DNA of 64,000 nucleotides from Ptiloglossa arizonensis (lineage: Eukaryota; Arthropoda; Insecta; Hymenoptera; Colletidae), in the NCBI RefSeq assembly GCF_051014685.1, contig NW_027478534.1, positions 744,001 through 808,000 on the forward strand, in the 5' to 3' direction. Shown here in pieces: positions 62,824-64,000 of this stretch; position 1 is the first letter of the stretch; each line of letters opens with the position of its first letter. The notes under the pieces were generated by a model, which was not told the origin of the DNA, made no database searches, and saw only the letters and a program-made list of their open reading frames with translations. The position numbers were made by a program, and so were the translations under genes.

Positions 62824-64000
62824 AAAATTTCTGTTGCACCTGAAAGTAGAAACTCGCCCGATTTCAACGGTATGAGTACTTTTCCCCTAGGCCGTTCTAG
62901 TTATTCGTTTCGAGCATCAGAACTGCGAAAATTTTGAGTTTCTCAAGCGTTTCCTGTATCCAGACTGCCATATCTCGCGAACGGATAGACCAATCCGCAA
63001 AATTTCTGTTGCATCTGAAAGTTGAAACACGCCCGATTACAACGGTATGAGTACTTTTCCCCTAGGCCGTTCTAGTTATTCGTTTCGAGCATCAGAACTG
63101 TGAAAATTTTGAGTTTCTCAACCGTTTCTTTCCTCCAAACTGCCATATCTCGCGAACGGATTGACCAATCCGCAAAATTTCTGTTGCATCTGAAAGTAGA
63201 AACTCGCCCGATTACAACGGTATGCGTACTTTTCCCCTAGGCCGTTCTAGTTATTCGTTTCGAGCATTAGAACTGCGAAAATTTTTAGTTTCTCAAGCGT
63301 TTCTTACCTCCAAACTGCCATATCTCGCGAACGGATTGACCAATCCGCAAAATTTCTGTTGCATCTGAAAGTAGAAACTCGCCCGATTACAACTGTATGC
63401 GTACTTTTCCCCTAGGCCGTTCTAGTTATTCGTTTCGAGCATTAGAACTGCGAAAATTTTTAGTTTCTCAAGCGTTTCTCACCTCCAAACTGCCATGTCT
63501 CGCGAACGGATTGACCAATCCGCAAAATTTCTGTTGCATCTGAAAGTAGGAACTCGCCCGATTACAACGGTATGCGAACATTTCCCCTAGGCCGTTCTGG
63601 TTATTCGTTTCCAGCATCAGAACTGCTAAAATTTTGAGTTGCTCAAGCGTTTCTTACCTCCAAACTGCCACATCTCGCGAACGGATTGACGAATCCGCAA
63701 AATTTCTGTTGCATCTGAAAGTAGAAGCTCGCCCGATTACAACTGTATGCGTACTTTAACACTAGGCCGTTCTAGTTATTCGTTTCGAGCATCAGAACTG
63801 CGAAAATTTTGAGTTTCTCAAGCGTTTCTCACCTCCAAACTGCCATGTCTCGCGAACGGATTGACCAATCCGCAAAATTTCTGTTGCATCTGAAAGTAGA
63901 AACTCGCCCGATTACAACGGTATGCGAACATTTCCCCTAGGCCGTTCTGGTTATTCGTTTCGAGCATCAGAACTGCTAAAATTTTGAGTTGCTCAAGCGT
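62824..64000. repeat. Partial B-type unit with two chimeric monomers
   Basis: b5 (CCTGTATCC instead of CCTATATCC), b6 (TTTCTTTCC), b7a, a b7/b8 chimera (63349-63523), b9 (63524, TTTCCAGCATC), a b1/b8 chimera (63699-63873, TTTAACACTAGG then TTTTGAG and CCATGTCTCG), then b9 cut by the window end. A b8-b9 type pair thus recurs with both b8 monomers hybrid. Confidence 0.82.

Larger units (their letters stand above)
1..64000. repeat. 175-bp satellite array filling the window
   Basis: The AAAATTTCTGTTGCATCTG landmark recurs every 175 bp from position 5 to 63874, always in the same orientation: 365 full monomers, 352 of them exactly 175 bp. Landmarks within a monomer, counting from that A: AAAATTT 1-7, GCATCTGAAAG near 13, CTCGCCCGATTACAACGG from 30, CCTAGG 63-68, GTTATTCGTTTCGAGCATC 77-95, AAAATTTT 105-112, CAAGCGTTTC 121-130, TCGCGA 152-157, and a dyad at 159-174. 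Consensus GC is 77/175. Variation is mostly substitutions at a limited set of positions, which define monomer types arranged in higher-order repeats. Because 175 is not a multiple of 3, any reading frame rotates at each monomer, and the longest open stretch is only 97 codons, so this is not coding. Arrays like this are typical of eukaryotic centromeric or pericentromeric heterochromatin; that location is inference. The family name and species are not recognised. Confidence 0.97.

Noticed and set aside
33131..63765. TTTAACCCTAGG monomers as telomere-like repeats
   Set aside because: The motif contains only about 1.3 copies of a CCCTAA-type hexamer, once per b1 monomer, arising from TTTTCCCCTAGG by two substitutions. 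There is no tandem hexamer run.
1..64000. CRISPR array or bacterial repeat system
   Set aside because: There are no short repeats separated by unique spacers. The repeated unit is 175 bp with no spacer, and no cas-like gene is present.
1..64000. Transposon or viral insertions interrupting the array
   Set aside because: The landmark spacing stays in whole monomers (with 13 accounted exceptions) throughout. No long terminal repeat, terminal inverted repeat or target-site duplication was seen.
1..64000. Inverted monomer blocks
   Set aside because: Every line examined shows the monomer in the same orientation. No reverse-complement landmark (such as CAGATGCAACAG) was seen on the plus strand.
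1..64000. Naming the species or satellite family
   Set aside because: The monomer is not one I recognise, and composition only suggests a eukaryote with weak CpG decay. A database search of the 175-bp consensus would decide.

Overview
The whole 64 kb window is one uninterrupted head-to-tail satellite DNA array. The unit is 175 bp. I phase it on the A of the AAAATTT that follows ...CAATCCGC or ...CAATCCAC. The first such A is at 5 and the last at 63874, which gives 365 complete monomers plus partial ends. Every monomer I read has the same orientation. I found no unique sequence, transposon, RNA gene, CRISPR array or credible protein-coding gene. Only 13 of the 365 monomers depart from 175 bp (ten of 174, two of 176, one of 177), and these account exactly for the net -6 bp offset across the window. 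Such an array points to a eukaryote, in centromeric or other constitutive heterochromatin. The consensus is about 44% GC with 13 CpGs per monomer (observed/expected about 1.6), which argues against a genome with heavy germline CpG methylation. An invertebrate fits, but the species cannot be named from this sequence.

The monomers fall into diagnostic variant types arranged in higher-order repeats (HORs). Left domain (1-25900): HOR units of 8, 12, 16 and 16 monomers (707-9802), a mixed stretch holding a 526-bp duplication (9803-12954), two 9-mers (12955-16103), then 22-mer, 20-mer and truncated units (16104-25900). These share the ordered core u1-u6, v7-v10 (names defined in the entries). Transition (25901-30275): mixed monomers and a three-copy 350-bp dimer array.

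Right domain (30276-64000): a different variant set. Two blocks, A (30276-34999, extended to 36574) and B (36575-40599), recur as A' (41125-46373) and B' (46374-50398), making a super-repeat of roughly 10 kb. The rest (50399-64000) is a continuously rearranged B-type HOR whose fullest unit is a 10-mer (b7a b7 b8 b9 b1 b2 b3 b4 b5 b6), with realised lengths of 7, 8, 9, 10, 13 and 17 monomers.

No genes work together here. What the window records is how the array evolves: HOR growth and shrinkage in whole monomers, chimeric monomers at crossover points, and private variants shared over 1.75, 3.85, 9.8, 10.7 and 19.8 kb. The main candidate functional signal is a 16-bp dyad (CGGATTG-AC-CAATCCG) present in many monomers and altered in specific types. 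All identities and boundaries were read by eye and should be treated as close estimates.
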